A stretch of 64,000 bases of DNA from Candidatus Borrarchaeum yapensis. Its GTDB lineage: Archaea > Asgardarchaeota > Sifarchaeia > Borrarchaeales > Borrarchaeaceae. Both the position numbers and the translations under genes were made by a program. Location of the stretch: positions 82,447 through 146,446 of the forward strand of contig JAEOSF010000001.1 of NCBI GenBank assembly GCA_016840515.1. The letters are read 5' to 3'. Below the pieces are notes generated by a model. That model had not been told where the DNA came from, did not search any database, and saw nothing but the letters and a program-made list of their open reading frames with translations. Position 1 is the stretch's first letter; every line of letters begins with the position of its first letter. This document shows positions 51,546 through 61,130 of the stretch, piece by piece.

Positions 51546-52523
51546 CGCAAATACAAAACTAAGCGATGCTAGACTTATTGCAATGAGAGCAAATACTATT
51601 TCTATTACAATGAGCGCTTTTACTAACTGTTTTTCAGTCATTGGGGTGAATTGAAGAAGTATATGAGCAACTGCAGGATATTTTGGTGGTTCAAGAGTCC
51701 CATCCGCTCTGATTTTTGTATCGCCATACAGTTTGCGACCTTGAAATTTGACTGTGGCTTTCATCAAAAAGTCGATGATATAGGGAATAAACAAGATAAC
51801 AAGGTAGAAAGTGAGTTGAGAAACAAGTGCAACGCATGCTAAAACGGTTCCTATTGTTAATGTAAGAGTATCTCCAGGAAAAGTCTTGCTAGGGTACCAG
51901 TTAAAAAAAATGAAGCCGATTAATGCACCAGTGAATGGAACCAAGAGCGTTAGAAACGATACTCGTCCTGATATTGTGAGAATTATAGCAAGTGCTGCTG
52001 ATGTGATGATTCCAAGGCCAGTTTCAAGACCATTGAATCCAGCAAGCATGTTAGTTAAATTAGAAGAGACTACTACAGTAAATGCGATAAGAATGAGGAA
52101 AAGCCAGCCTATATCCAAGGTTCCTAGAAAGGGTAATGTTAATTTTGTGTCATGGAGCACAAAATAGAGTGGAATACTTGCAGCGGCACAAAAAATCGTT
52201 TTTTTCAGTTGCGAAATTGCTATTAAATCATCGAAAATGCCAATTAATGTAATCAAGGAAATTGTGAACAATATAGCAATTAATTGGAGGATATTTAGTA
52301 GATCGAAAAAGAAAATGGGAATAAGAAGGCTTGCAAAAATTGCTATGACTGGAGCAATCCCCCCAAAAGTCGGTACCTCTGTTGGTTCATTCTTATGTAC
52401 GTCTCTACTTGTATATCCTCTAGTAATCAGGAATCTGTTTATGTATGGCGTAATTAAAATAGTAAGCACAAACGCAACTGCGACTTCGCTGATTAGGATA
52501 GATCCCAGCATAATAATCCTCAT
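51543..52523 (-). CDS. GlcNAc-1-phosphate transferase-like membrane protein (MraY/WecA/AglH family)
   Basis: The 326-residue protein has about ten transmembrane helices and the family loops: DVHKNEPTEVPTFGGIAPVI, LIGIFDDLIAISQLKK (Asp-Asp), TNMLAGFNGLETGLGI and FFNWYPSKTFPGDTLTLTIG. It transfers a sugar-1-phosphate from a UDP-sugar to dolichyl phosphate, the first step of lipid-linked glycan assembly, most likely GlcNAc in archaea. It may take UDP-GlcNAc made by the GlmU-like enzyme nearby. Its stop codon lies in palindromic element copy 7. Confidence 0.88.
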   Translation of the reverse strand: MRIIMLGSILISEVAVAFVLTILITPYINRFLITRGYTSRDVHKNEPTEVPTFGGIAPVIAIFASLLIPIFFFDLLNILQLIAILFTISLITLIGIFDDLIAISQLKKTIFCAAASIPLYFVLHDTKLTLPFLGTLDIGWLFLILIAFTVVVSSNLTNMLAGFNGLETGLGIITSAALAIILTISGRVSFLTLLVPFTGALIGFIFFNWYPSKTFPGDTLTLTIGTVLACVALVSQLTFYLVILFIPYIIDFLMKATVKFQGRKLYGDTKIRADGTLEPPKYPAVAHILLQFTPMTEKQLVKALIVIEIVFALIAISLASLSFVFA

Positions 52524-52671
52524 TAGAGTCCATTAAAATGAATAAATGGTTTATTTTTTAGAAATTACAATAAAAGACTTTGATGCAGTAATCATTCATG
52601 CCTTTAAGATTCTTTCGATACCTTCTCAATATCTTTAATCACTTATTAGGGGCTTAATAGTATTCTTTTCG

Positions 52672-53889
52672 TTAAAATGAAAAACTGAAGTATGATTTCA
52701 TCACATCAAAAAACAAACGAGAAAGTGATGGTTGAATTAAAAAGGATTTCATTGCTATTGGCCAAAGGTGGTATTTTAAGTCTGTTCTTAAAGCCCTTTC
52801 AATTCGTTTATCAGATCCATTCATTGAAAGGAGAATTACGTCAAGTTCTCGATCATTCATCCTTTCAAATAGTGCCTTTCTTAATATCCATTTCCACCGA
52901 ATTTCCTTTTGAGTTAATGACATTTTGGCGATTTTATCGTACTTTTCTAATTTTTTCAAATAATCTAGCCTTTCATTTACTGTTGATAGTGCATCTTCGA
53001 TGATTTTTACAGCAATCTCAGCAGATCTCATAGACGGAGCCATCCCAAAACCAAGGGTGGGATCCTGAAATCCTCCTGCCTCACCTATGAATAAAAGGTT
53101 TTTATAAACGAGAGTCTGCGTTCCAGCACCACAAGTTACAATACCTGAAAACGTGCTGATTTGTTTCCCGCCTTTAGTAATCGATTGAAAAAATTTCAAC
53201 GTCCTTTGAAAATATTGTCTTAAATTTAATTCCAAGTACTTTGGACGTGCAGACACTGCAACAGTAGCAGTTTCATCTGAATGCCCAATAATGTAACTAT
53301 AGCCCATGGGAGCGATTTTCTTAGAAAAGGCTCCGTGAATCTCCAGTGGCTCTATATCGATGTGTTCCATAACCGCCCCAAAACCGATCCCCTTTGGTTC
53401 AAGCACATCGACTCCAAGTATTCTTCTTGTGCGACTATTAGCTCCATCTGCAGCTAGTATACAACGGGCTTTATACTTAGCACCACTAGATGTTGTAATT
53501 TCATTTATTGTTTTGCCAACGCCTAATTTTCTAACCTCTGAAGCTGTTCTTATATTAGAACCTGCCTTAAGAGCTAATTTATGCAGATATGTATCAATTG
53601 AATGCTCTGCGCCTCTATAATGTAGATATAAAATTGGTTTTTCGAAGCAAAAAGGAATGACTGACTGACTTGGAGTCCATAAAAGGGCTTTTTTAACTTT
53701 ATATTTCAAAGACACACGAATAGGAAGGGTAGGAATCTCAAATGCAGGAAACCCTTGCATTTGAAGTTTATTATGAGAGCCTAAGTTCATATTCTTCTCA
53801 AGAACGACTACGTTAAAGCCTTTTTTACTTAGAAGAGTTGCTGCAGTGAGCCCTGCGATTCCTCCACCGATGATTGCTACATCATACAA
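52672..53889 (-). CDS. geranylgeranyl reductase family flavoprotein
   Basis: The 405-residue protein starts with the FAD-binding YDVAIIGGGIAGLTAATLLS and LEKNMNLGSHNKLQ, then has ILAADGANSRTRRILGVDVL and LLFIGEAGGFQDPTLGFGMA, the geranylgeranyl reductase/GR2-type pattern. In archaea such enzymes saturate the isoprenoid chains of membrane lipids or other isoprenoids, consistent with the IPK/Fni genes. It is a single gene, divergent from nothing nearby. Confidence 0.85.
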   Translation of the reverse strand: MYDVAIIGGGIAGLTAATLLSKKGFNVVVLEKNMNLGSHNKLQMQGFPAFEIPTLPIRVSLKYKVKKALLWTPSQSVIPFCFEKPILYLHYRGAEHSIDTYLHKLALKAGSNIRTASEVRKLGVGKTINEITTSSGAKYKARCILAADGANSRTRRILGVDVLEPKGIGFGAVMEHIDIEPLEIHGAFSKKIAPMGYSYIIGHSDETATVAVSARPKYLELNLRQYFQRTLKFFQSITKGGKQISTFSGIVTCGAGTQTLVYKNLLFIGEAGGFQDPTLGFGMAPSMRSAEIAVKIIEDALSTVNERLDYLKKLEKYDKIAKMSLTQKEIRWKWILRKALFERMNDRELDVILLSMNGSDKRIERALRTDLKYHLWPIAMKSFLIQPSLSRLFFDVMKSYFSFSF

Positions 53890-53992
53890 TAAGATCGCCT
53901 CTTAACATTAAGAAAATAGATATTTTAAAGATAATTGCCCGAAGTTTGTTTGAAGAGCCAAAATAGGGTTTTTTTGGAAGAAAGGATTAATT

Positions 53993-54712
53993 TCAAAGAT
54001 TTTCTAATTCTCTTTTTTCGAAAAATAGTATTGCGAGTCCTAAGAAGATTACAGCATAGATCAATGCTCCAATAATTGAAATGATTATTTCTTGGGGGGT
54101 CATCGGGATTGGTGTCCCTAAATCAGTAACATAGAAGAAGGGGCTAGAATATGCTACAATTGGCGCAAATGTGGCGCCAATAGAAAGCAAGATTAATAGG
54201 AGAAAGATCACAAAGGATGCAACTGCCGTTGGAACCATTTTGAGAAAATAACTTGAAACAAGAACTGTCAAAGAAATCATGATGAATGCAGTAAGAACAC
54301 TCGAAGCAAATGCCCTGAAAAGTAGGACTACGTTGTAATGGTTTCCGCTAAGAGCTAAAAAAATGACGTCTGCAACTATAAGAGAAATTATAGTTATCAT
54401 AGTATAGATTAAAACTAATGATACTGACTTTCCAATAATTATGGTGCGACGAGGAATTGCTCTCAAAACGAGTGTCGTCAATGTTTTATTTTCATAATCT
54501 TCTGAAATCACACTCAGTCCGATGAAAATACCTAGATAATAAGCAAGGGCTTGAGGCATAAAAAGTCTTAAGGGATCATCAATTTCTACTATAATGCCAG
54601 CAAGTGACGTTATTGCCACAACGAAGCTAATAATAAGGAAAAATCTGATTTTCTGTGTGTATAATTGAAATTCTGTGCGTATAACTGTAAAAGTTGTCAT
54701 AGTACGTTTCAT
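53993..54712 (-). CDS. ABC-2 type transporter permease
   Basis: The 239-residue protein has about six transmembrane helices (LIISFVVAITSLAGIIVEID, LVLIYTMITIISLIVADVIF, VASFVIFLLLILLSIGATFA) and LSVISEDYENKTLTTLVLRA, the usual first loop of ABC-2 exporters. It starts 27 bases after the ATPase gene and forms an exporter with it. The substrate is unknown. Confidence 0.88.
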   Translation of the reverse strand: MKRTMTTFTVIRTEFQLYTQKIRFFLIISFVVAITSLAGIIVEIDDPLRLFMPQALAYYLGIFIGLSVISEDYENKTLTTLVLRAIPRRTIIIGKSVSLVLIYTMITIISLIVADVIFLALSGNHYNVVLLFRAFASSVLTAFIMISLTVLVSSYFLKMVPTAVASFVIFLLLILLSIGATFAPIVAYSSPFFYVTDLGTPIPMTPQEIIISIIGALIYAVIFLGLAILFFEKRELENL

Positions 54713-54739
54713 ACTCCTAATTTTAAATTAATGCATTAT

Positions 54740-55465
54740 TCAGTTAGAACCGCTCATATAATCTAGCAACATTTCTTCAAGTTTAGTTTCTTCTTTTGTA
54801 GCGAGATTATCCATGTTTTCTTCTATTACAAGGATTCCGTTTCGTAATACACCGAATCTATCACACAACTCAATAACTTCACTTAAAATATGAGTGCTAA
54901 AAAAGACTGTTACGCCCTTTTCCTTACTTAACGTTTTTAATAATCTATGAATCTCTCTTCTGGCTATTGGATCAAGACCTGAAGTCGCTTCATCTAATAT
55001 TAGGACTTTAGGACTTTTTAGCAAAGATTGTGCCAATCCAAATCGTCTGTTTAGTCCCCTTGAAAGAGTACCTATTTTTGAGAATTTGTACTTAGATAAA
55101 TCTGTTAATTCAATTACCTCCAAAACAATATCTTCCAGATTTTCTTTGATTCCATCCAACCGTCCAATATACACAAGAGCCCGAAAAACGGAAAGAGAAG
55201 GATAAAACTTGAACTCCTCGGGCAATACTCCAGTTATACGTCTGATTGCCAGAGATTCTTTTACGATATCAAAACCCGAAATCGCACCAAAACCACTTGT
55301 GGGTCTTATCAATCCTGTAAGCATGCGTATTGTTGTGGTTTTGCCAGCTCCATTCTGACCTAAGAACCCATAAATTGATCCCTTAGGGACGGATAAGTTT
55401 ATTTCCTTGACTGCCGTTTGAGCTCCAAACTTTTTTGTGAGGTTCTGTGTTTCTATCATTTTCAA
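54740..55465 (-). CDS. ABC transporter ATP-binding protein
   Basis: The 241-residue protein has Walker A YGFLGQNGAGKTTTIRMLTG, the signature segment GTLSRGLNRRFGLAQSLLKS, Walker B KVLILDEATSGLDPIARREI and VTVFFSTHILSEVIELCD. LSRG replaces the usual LSGGQ at the signature, as in some drug/ABC-2 exporters. It energises the permease at 53993. Confidence 0.93.
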   Translation of the reverse strand: MKMIETQNLTKKFGAQTAVKEINLSVPKGSIYGFLGQNGAGKTTTIRMLTGLIRPTSGFGAISGFDIVKESLAIRRITGVLPEEFKFYPSLSVFRALVYIGRLDGIKENLEDIVLEVIELTDLSKYKFSKIGTLSRGLNRRFGLAQSLLKSPKVLILDEATSGLDPIARREIHRLLKTLSKEKGVTVFFSTHILSEVIELCDRFGVLRNGILVIEENMDNLATKEETKLEEMLLDYMSGSN

Positions 55466-55490
55466 TCTCTAGATGCATATGAAGAATCTG

Positions 55491-56138
55491 TTATTTTAGA
55501 TTTTTGTCGACTAACTTCAAGTAGGCCAATTTTCTTTTAAAAAATTGGAAATTGAACAATCTTTCTTCCTCGGGAAGTTGAGCTCGCAATATGAAAAATG
55601 CTATGATTATCGAAATTCCAGATATTATTCGATTTGAAAACCAGGTAGGAACACCATTTTCATACAAGTCCCAGAAATCTCTAAATCCAAACAATTCGTG
55701 GATGAAAAACCAATAGTGTTCAGTAATCACGGGTATAAAATATGCCATTGAAGTAGTTAAAAGAGCAATCTGTATACTTTTCCATAAGCCAACTTCTCTA
55801 AAGAATAACATTGGGATTACAAATACGCAAAAAATGCCGAGGAAATTATCGGTCAGAAATGAATTAACAGCATCCCACGATAAAAACTGAAGCAACTGCA
55901 GAATAACGGGGACAGGGACATCTTTGGCGTTTTTTGCAAACGCATCTGTTAAAAGGACTGTTGCAGTGAAACAAATAGCTAATCCTAATAGCAAAAATGT
56001 TAAGAGCAAATTGAAACGCTCTTTGACCCATTTTATTTTTTTTCCTTTGTCAGTCTTTTGGCTCGTGGCCTCTATAAAAACCATTAAAACAATTGTCAAA
56101 ATACAAGCGATAAGTTCCCAATGCCAAAACATTTTCAA
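55491..56138 (-). CDS. hypothetical membrane protein, about six helices
   Basis: The 215-residue protein has hydrophobic spans such as ELIACILTIVLMVFIEAT, LLLTFLLLGLAICFTATVLL and IISGISIIIAFFILRAQLPE, plus a WDAVNSFLTDNFLGIF segment. It is not recognised. It is 26 bases upstream of the ABC ATPase gene on the same strand, so it is probably part of the exporter operon. Palindromic element copy 8 is upstream of its start. Confidence 0.65.
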   Translation of the reverse strand: MKMFWHWELIACILTIVLMVFIEATSQKTDKGKKIKWVKERFNLLLTFLLLGLAICFTATVLLTDAFAKNAKDVPVPVILQLLQFLSWDAVNSFLTDNFLGIFCVFVIPMLFFREVGLWKSIQIALLTTSMAYFIPVITEHYWFFIHELFGFRDFWDLYENGVPTWFSNRIISGISIIIAFFILRAQLPEEERLFNFQFFKRKLAYLKLVDKNLK

Positions 56139-56164
56139 ACCTCTTTGGTTGTTTCATTAATAGT

Positions 56165-56207
56165 TAGTTGGCGAGAAGACTCGCTCAACTTATTGAGGGA
56201 TGACTCA
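56165..56207 (+). repeat. palindromic element, copy 8
   Basis: TAGTTGGCGAGAAGACTCGC then TCAACTTATTGAGGGATGACTCA; TCAA/TTGA and flanking CTCG pairs make the hairpin. TAGTTGGCGAGAAGA matches the reverse complement of the flank at copies 3 and 5. It lies 27 bases upstream of the membrane-protein start (56138) in the minus-strand leader. Confidence 0.6.
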
Positions 56208-56368
56208 ATGTAGATATTTAAACTCAATGACCTATACAAAAGTGAAAAATCGCACTTACAAATATTTTCATAACCCACCAAATAACAGGCGACGATGTTC
56301 TCTACTCAGTTATACCATAATCAATCTCAATATATCATATCATTTCTAAAGACTACATAGAAGGAGTT

Positions 56369-58096
56369 ATGATGGAAATTCAGACTTTGATTAGAAAATA
56401 TGTTCTCCTTAACGCACTAAAGTATAATGGACAAGCAAAACTTGGTCCTTCAATTGCAGCCTTATTTGCAGAAAATCCAGAGTTGAAATCAAAGGCAAAA
56501 GAAATCAAAAACACCACCATTGCAGTTGTTGAAGATATAAATCGCCTTTCACTAGACGAACAAAAGAGAGAAATAGAAAAAAATTACCCAGAACTCCTCG
56601 AAACTAAAGAAGAGGAGAAAGAGAAGATCAAACTTCCACCATTGCCTAACGCTGAAAAATATAAGTTGATAACTACACGATTCGCTCCCGCTCCGAGTGG
56701 TGCACTTCATATTAGTCATCTATTACGAGCACTTTATCTAAGTTACAGTTATGCGGAAATCTACAATGGTAAATTTATTCTGCGCTATGAGGACACCGAT
56801 CCAAATCGCATCGATCCAAAATTTTATGATTGGATAGCAGAAGATCTCAAAGCAGTTGAGATGATATGGGATGAGATAATTTTCGAATCTGATCACTTTG
56901 ATCTTTATCTCGAAAAAGCTGAAGAATTACTCCAAAAAGGGAGAATATATATCGATACTTGCACTCAAGAGGAGTTCAGAAAATACAAAACAGAAATGAA
57001 AAACTGCCCTCATAGATTGTTGAGTGAGGAAGAACAAATCAAGAGATGGAGGAAAATGCTTGACGGTACTTTCGCCGAAGGAGAAGCAGTCGTTCGATTG
57101 AAGACAAGGATGGACGACAAGAATCCAGTCTTACGTGATCCGCCTCTCCTGAGAATAATTGATACCCCACACCCTCGAACTGGCACTAAATATAGAGTAT
57201 ATCCGCTCTATAATTATGCAAACACAATAGAGGATCATTTTTCAAAAATAACTCATGTTCTGCGTGCCAAGGAACATGAACACAACGCTACAATTCAAGA
57301 AATTCTCTATGAGGATTTTGGATGGAAATCACCTGAAGCAATACAATTTGGGATGGTATATTTACCTGATCCTTTAGGAAAGATGCATAAAAGACAAATC
57401 CGGCAATGGTTACAGGAAGGAAAAATATCTGGATGGGATGACATCCGTTTACCTACGATAAGAGCATTTCTACGACGTGGATTTCAACCAGATGCATTTA
57501 AAGAACTTGCTATTGCCACAGGCCTGAGCAAGACAGACATTCGTCTCAGTCTTGAGACTCTATATGCTTTCAATAGAAAAATCATCGATCCTATTGCCAA
57601 CCGTTACTTCTTTGTGGATCCTGTTGAAGTGATTGTTGAAAACGTGCCTGAAACAATCGACACTGCACTAATACCTCTACATCCCGAGTTTCCCGAAAGA
57701 GGCAAGAGAGAGTTTAAAGTAACCAGGTTTGATAAAAAAATGAAGATCTATCTTGATAAAAACGATGTAAAACAACTTGCGGAAAAAGAATTGCTCAGGT
57801 TAAAAGATTTATTGAACATAACAATTGAAAAAATTGATGATAGTATAACAAATTTTCATAGCAAAGAAGTCGACATTATATTGAAAGAGAAACGAAAAAT
57901 AATTCAATGGTTACCTGTTTCTGAAAATTTGGTAAAAACGCGAATTATTATGCCTGATGGCTCAATTCGAGAGGGAGTGAGTGAACCTACTACTAAAAAA
58001 CTTCAACCAGGTGATATTATACAATTTGAGCGAATTGGGTTCGGACGTGTGGATCAAACTGGAGCTGAGTTAGTAGTATGGTTCGCCCACAAATGA
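56369..58096 (+). CDS. gltX: glutamyl-tRNA synthetase (archaeal type)
   Basis: The 575-residue class I synthetase has a helical archaeal N-terminal region (about 100 residues), RFAPAPSGALHISHLLRALY (the HIGH site reads HISH), FILRYEDTDPNRIDPKFYDW, HVLRAKEHEHNATIQEILYE and PLGKMHKRQIRQWL (KMSKR reads KMHKR). The C-terminal anticodon-binding part is the beta-barrel type shared with GlnRS. The ATG follows AGAAGGAG. Length is normal. Confidence 0.95.
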   Translation: MMEIQTLIRKYVLLNALKYNGQAKLGPSIAALFAENPELKSKAKEIKNTTIAVVEDINRLSLDEQKREIEKNYPELLETKEEEKEKIKLPPLPNAEKYKLITTRFAPAPSGALHISHLLRALYLSYSYAEIYNGKFILRYEDTDPNRIDPKFYDWIAEDLKAVEMIWDEIIFESDHFDLYLEKAEELLQKGRIYIDTCTQEEFRKYKTEMKNCPHRLLSEEEQIKRWRKMLDGTFAEGEAVVRLKTRMDDKNPVLRDPPLLRIIDTPHPRTGTKYRVYPLYNYANTIEDHFSKITHVLRAKEHEHNATIQEILYEDFGWKSPEAIQFGMVYLPDPLGKMHKRQIRQWLQEGKISGWDDIRLPTIRAFLRRGFQPDAFKELAIATGLSKTDIRLSLETLYAFNRKIIDPIANRYFFVDPVEVIVENVPETIDTALIPLHPEFPERGKREFKVTRFDKKMKIYLDKNDVKQLAEKELLRLKDLLNITIEKIDDSITNFHSKEVDIILKEKRKIIQWLPVSENLVKTRIIMPDGSIREGVSEPTTKKLQPGDIIQFERIGFGRVDQTGAELVVWFAHK

Positions 58097-58153
58097 AGTA
58101 GAACTAGATCATACGGATTAGATAAATACAGAAGGCATAGTATATAGTTATTA

Positions 58154-60334
58154 TTAGATAGTAGGTAACCCTCGTAGCCCTCTCCGAGCACGTATCTCTT
58201 GAATAACTTCCTGTGAAACTTTCGGGCTTAAGGGACTCCACTGATTCAAGAAAACTGTTTGAAAAAATGCATACCCAGAAGTTTCAGCACGTAATTCAGT
58301 TGTTAGGTTTAAAGTTGTTGCTACTGGAATAGTGCCGATGATTGTTACAATATGACCCTTTTGAGAACTTTCAGATATTTTACCTCTTCTTCTGTTCAGC
58401 ACACTTGTAACCTTTCCGATGAATTCAGATGGAATTCTCACCTGGATTTTGTACAGCGGTTCTAATAAGACAGGGTTACCCTTTAAAATTACATCAAAAA
58501 TTGCATAAGTCATCATTGGAACTATATTTGAGGGACTACGATGTTCAGCAGTTAAACTAAATTCTAACTCTTTAATCGTTACTTTAACGCCCCGTATATG
58601 CTCTTGTGCTAAGGGACCTGCTTGCATAGCTTGTTTAAAACTAGCAATAAGAAGATCCTTAGCTTCCGAAAAAAAAGGAACTCTTGAGGTTTCGTTAACT
58701 AAAATGTTTGCAAAATTGTCCAAATAGAGTATTGAGCGTGCCTCAGTTTTAGACCATTTGGCTTTCTCAATAAGGGTTTTAATTATTCTTCTTTGATCTG
58801 TTTTTTCTGTTATCTCCTTATCTGCTATTAAACTAATACTTTTTTCGTCTAAGGGCTCTGCGACCAATTGAATTCTGTTGAATCCATTTTCATCACTATT
58901 TGCTAAGACAGGAGTGCTTTGGGATATTGTTTCGCGATATACTATGAGAGGTTTTGAAGTAATCACCTTAACGCCTTCTTTTTCGATATCTTTTACAGCA
59001 ATTTCAAGGTGAAGTTCTCCAATCCCTGAAAGAAGCACCTCACCTGTTTCTTGATTAACAGTACTAACCAAATTAGGATCCTGAATCGCCAGTCTTTCAA
59101 TGATCTCTGCTAAGTCCGGGAGTTGTCTAGTCAGTGTGGGTTCTATTGCTACGGTCATAACAGGTTCAGAAACATAAGAAATGCCTTCAAATGGTGTAAT
59201 CTGATCAACATAATCGTGATTGATAATTGTTTCACCAGTTGTTACATTCCCTACTCCTGCGAGTGCAACAATGTTACCCGCGCTTAGTTCTTCTACAATT
59301 TTTCTTTGCGCTCCCATAAACATACTTACTTGTGTTATTCGATTGTTTTCGTTTGCCAAAATTGGATGTACAAAATCACCTACGTGAACTGTACCGGAAA
59401 AAATTCGTCCCGTAGCGATTCTTCCTGCATGAGGATCTTGTATTATTTTATGGACACAAATCACTAAAGGTCCGTTCTCATCACAATTAAGCATTGATAT
59501 GCCTGTTTTGCTAGTTAAATCACCTTGCCATATACGTGGGATTCTATAAGGTTGTGCTTGCTTTGGATTCGGTAAATGGTCAATTACCATATCTAAGACT
59601 GCCTCATGAACAGGTATAGTTTCAGCTAACTCCTGTATTTTGTTTTCTTTGTATCCTTCAAGAATTTGGGCAAACTTCACACCTTTTTTGGTAGTAATAG
59701 CACTTGAAAGAGCCCAACGATGAAGAGCCGAGCCAAAAACCACTGTTCCACTAGCAACATTTACCTTCCAGTCATCCTTGTATTCTTCTTCAGCATATAA
59801 TTCAATTAAGGTGTTGAACTCCTGAACAATATACTTTAATTTCTTCTGTATTTCTTCTGGAGTTAACTTTAGTTCATTAATCAACCGATCAACTTTATTG
59901 ATAAACAAAACGGGCTTTACACGTTCCTGAAGCGCTTGTCTCGTCACTGTCTCTGTTTGTACCATTACTTCTTCGACTGCGTCAACAACCACGATTGCTC
60001 CATCAATAGCCCTAAGGGCACGATTTACTTTTCCAGAGAAGTCTACATGACCAGGTGTGTCAACCAAATTAATAACATATTCTTTTTCATCTTTAGAATA
60101 GAGTAAAGATATTGTCGCACTCTTAATCGTGATTCCTCTCAATTGTTCTTCATCGAGATAATCAAGTGCACGTGCTTTGCCAACGATTGATGGGGATAAT
60201 AAACCTGAATTCGCCAGAAACGAATCTGCGAGTGTTGTTTTTCCATGGTCTATATGTGCAATTATACCAATATTGCGAATTTGTTTTTTGCTTTTCATTA
60301 TTTTAAGAAGCTCTGGAACTAATTTTGAACTCAA
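58154..60334 (-). CDS. fusA: elongation factor EF-2, with a diverged diphthamide loop
   Basis: The roughly 726-residue translocase starts at a TTG (60334) with GAGGT nine bases upstream; longer frames overlap the upstream gene. G domain: IGIIAHIDHGKTTLADSFLA, YLDEEQLRGITIKSATISLL, NLVDTPGHVDFSGKVNRALR and VLFINKVDRLINELK. Domains II-V follow. In domain IV the loop that normally reads D-A-IHRGPAQxIP is LTAEHRSPSNIVP: the diphthamide His (about residue 598, codon 58541-58543) is kept but its neighbours differ. It may be the main EF-2 of a lineage without diphthamide or a paralogue. Confidence 0.9.
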   Translation of the reverse strand: MSSKLVPELLKIMKSKKQIRNIGIIAHIDHGKTTLADSFLANSGLLSPSIVGKARALDYLDEEQLRGITIKSATISLLYSKDEKEYVINLVDTPGHVDFSGKVNRALRAIDGAIVVVDAVEEVMVQTETVTRQALQERVKPVLFINKVDRLINELKLTPEEIQKKLKYIVQEFNTLIELYAEEEYKDDWKVNVASGTVVFGSALHRWALSSAITTKKGVKFAQILEGYKENKIQELAETIPVHEAVLDMVIDHLPNPKQAQPYRIPRIWQGDLTSKTGISMLNCDENGPLVICVHKIIQDPHAGRIATGRIFSGTVHVGDFVHPILANENNRITQVSMFMGAQRKIVEELSAGNIVALAGVGNVTTGETIINHDYVDQITPFEGISYVSEPVMTVAIEPTLTRQLPDLAEIIERLAIQDPNLVSTVNQETGEVLLSGIGELHLEIAVKDIEKEGVKVITSKPLIVYRETISQSTPVLANSDENGFNRIQLVAEPLDEKSISLIADKEITEKTDQRRIIKTLIEKAKWSKTEARSILYLDNFANILVNETSRVPFFSEAKDLLIASFKQAMQAGPLAQEHIRGVKVTIKELEFSLTAEHRSPSNIVPMMTYAIFDVILKGNPVLLEPLYKIQVRIPSEFIGKVTSVLNRRRGKISESSQKGHIVTIIGTIPVATTLNLTTELRAETSGYAFFQTVFLNQWSPLSPKVSQEVIQEIRARRGLRGLPTI

Positions 60335-60348
60335 GACAAGGACCTCAA

Positions 60349-61086
60349 TTATAAACGACTTTTTAATTCTTCTAATAATGGTATTGAACTCATTTTTGAA
60401 TCGGGTAGTAACTCCCACAATATGTCCTGTGGTTTCTGATAATTAGTATTTGTATAGATAACGCGACTTGGTGTTATAACAATGTCTAGTGAAACATCAT
60501 GTACAGTCATAGGTATATTCTCAACTAGTTGCACTTCATGGACTGTAGTCAACACGCGCGTAGTTTCGCCGATCAAATCATATGCTCTTAAAATAGCGAA
60601 CTCTAGATCTGAATATCCGCCGCCTTTTCCGACACGACCACCTTTTGTATCAACAGCTACAGATCCTGCTATCTTTAAATCAATTTTTTCGATTTTACTT
60701 GGCTTTACAATACTTCCAAATTGAAAAGCACCTTTTATTGTAGACGCCCTTCTGATCTTGTCGGCGCTAATAGACTTTTTGCTTAGAACTAAAAAACCAT
60801 TTTTCTTTAATCGGGGTGGAGCCATTATCAGAATTTTCCCATCTCTTAGTATGTGTTCTCTAACAGGTCTTTGAGGAGAATCAGGATTGCAAAATACTGT
60901 ACGTGCGCTTTTATATTCCTTTATTTCGATAAGACGTTGTGCAGCATTCTCAGAGCCTACAAAATTGGGAATCCTATTAAAAACAGGTCTTGGAAATCTT
61001 GCAATTCCTCGTTTTTCCATCAACTCCCAGATTTCTGTTCTTATTTGGGATTTTTCATTAGAAAGTGATTTAGTCATTTCAATCAT
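60349..61086 (-). CDS. 5-formyltetrahydrofolate cyclo-ligase family protein
   Basis: The 245-residue protein has MIEMTKSLSNEKSQIRTEIW at the start, ILIMAPPRLKKNGFLVL, VDTKGGRVGKGGGYSDLEFA (the glycine-rich nucleotide-binding loop) and LVENIPMTVHDVSLDIVITP. This is the archaeal branch of the cyclo-ligase (MTHFS) fold. Whether it acts on folate or a related pterin is unknown. It ends 14 bases before the EF-2 start and is likely co-transcribed with it. Confidence 0.85.
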   Translation of the reverse strand: MIEMTKSLSNEKSQIRTEIWELMEKRGIARFPRPVFNRIPNFVGSENAAQRLIEIKEYKSARTVFCNPDSPQRPVREHILRDGKILIMAPPRLKKNGFLVLSKKSISADKIRRASTIKGAFQFGSIVKPSKIEKIDLKIAGSVAVDTKGGRVGKGGGYSDLEFAILRAYDLIGETTRVLTTVHEVQLVENIPMTVHDVSLDIVITPSRVIYTNTNYQKPQDILWELLPDSKMSSIPLLEELKSRL

Positions 61087-61130
61087 TTTACGAGATATTT
61101 TAATGGGTGTGTATTTTATCTGGCTTTAGT

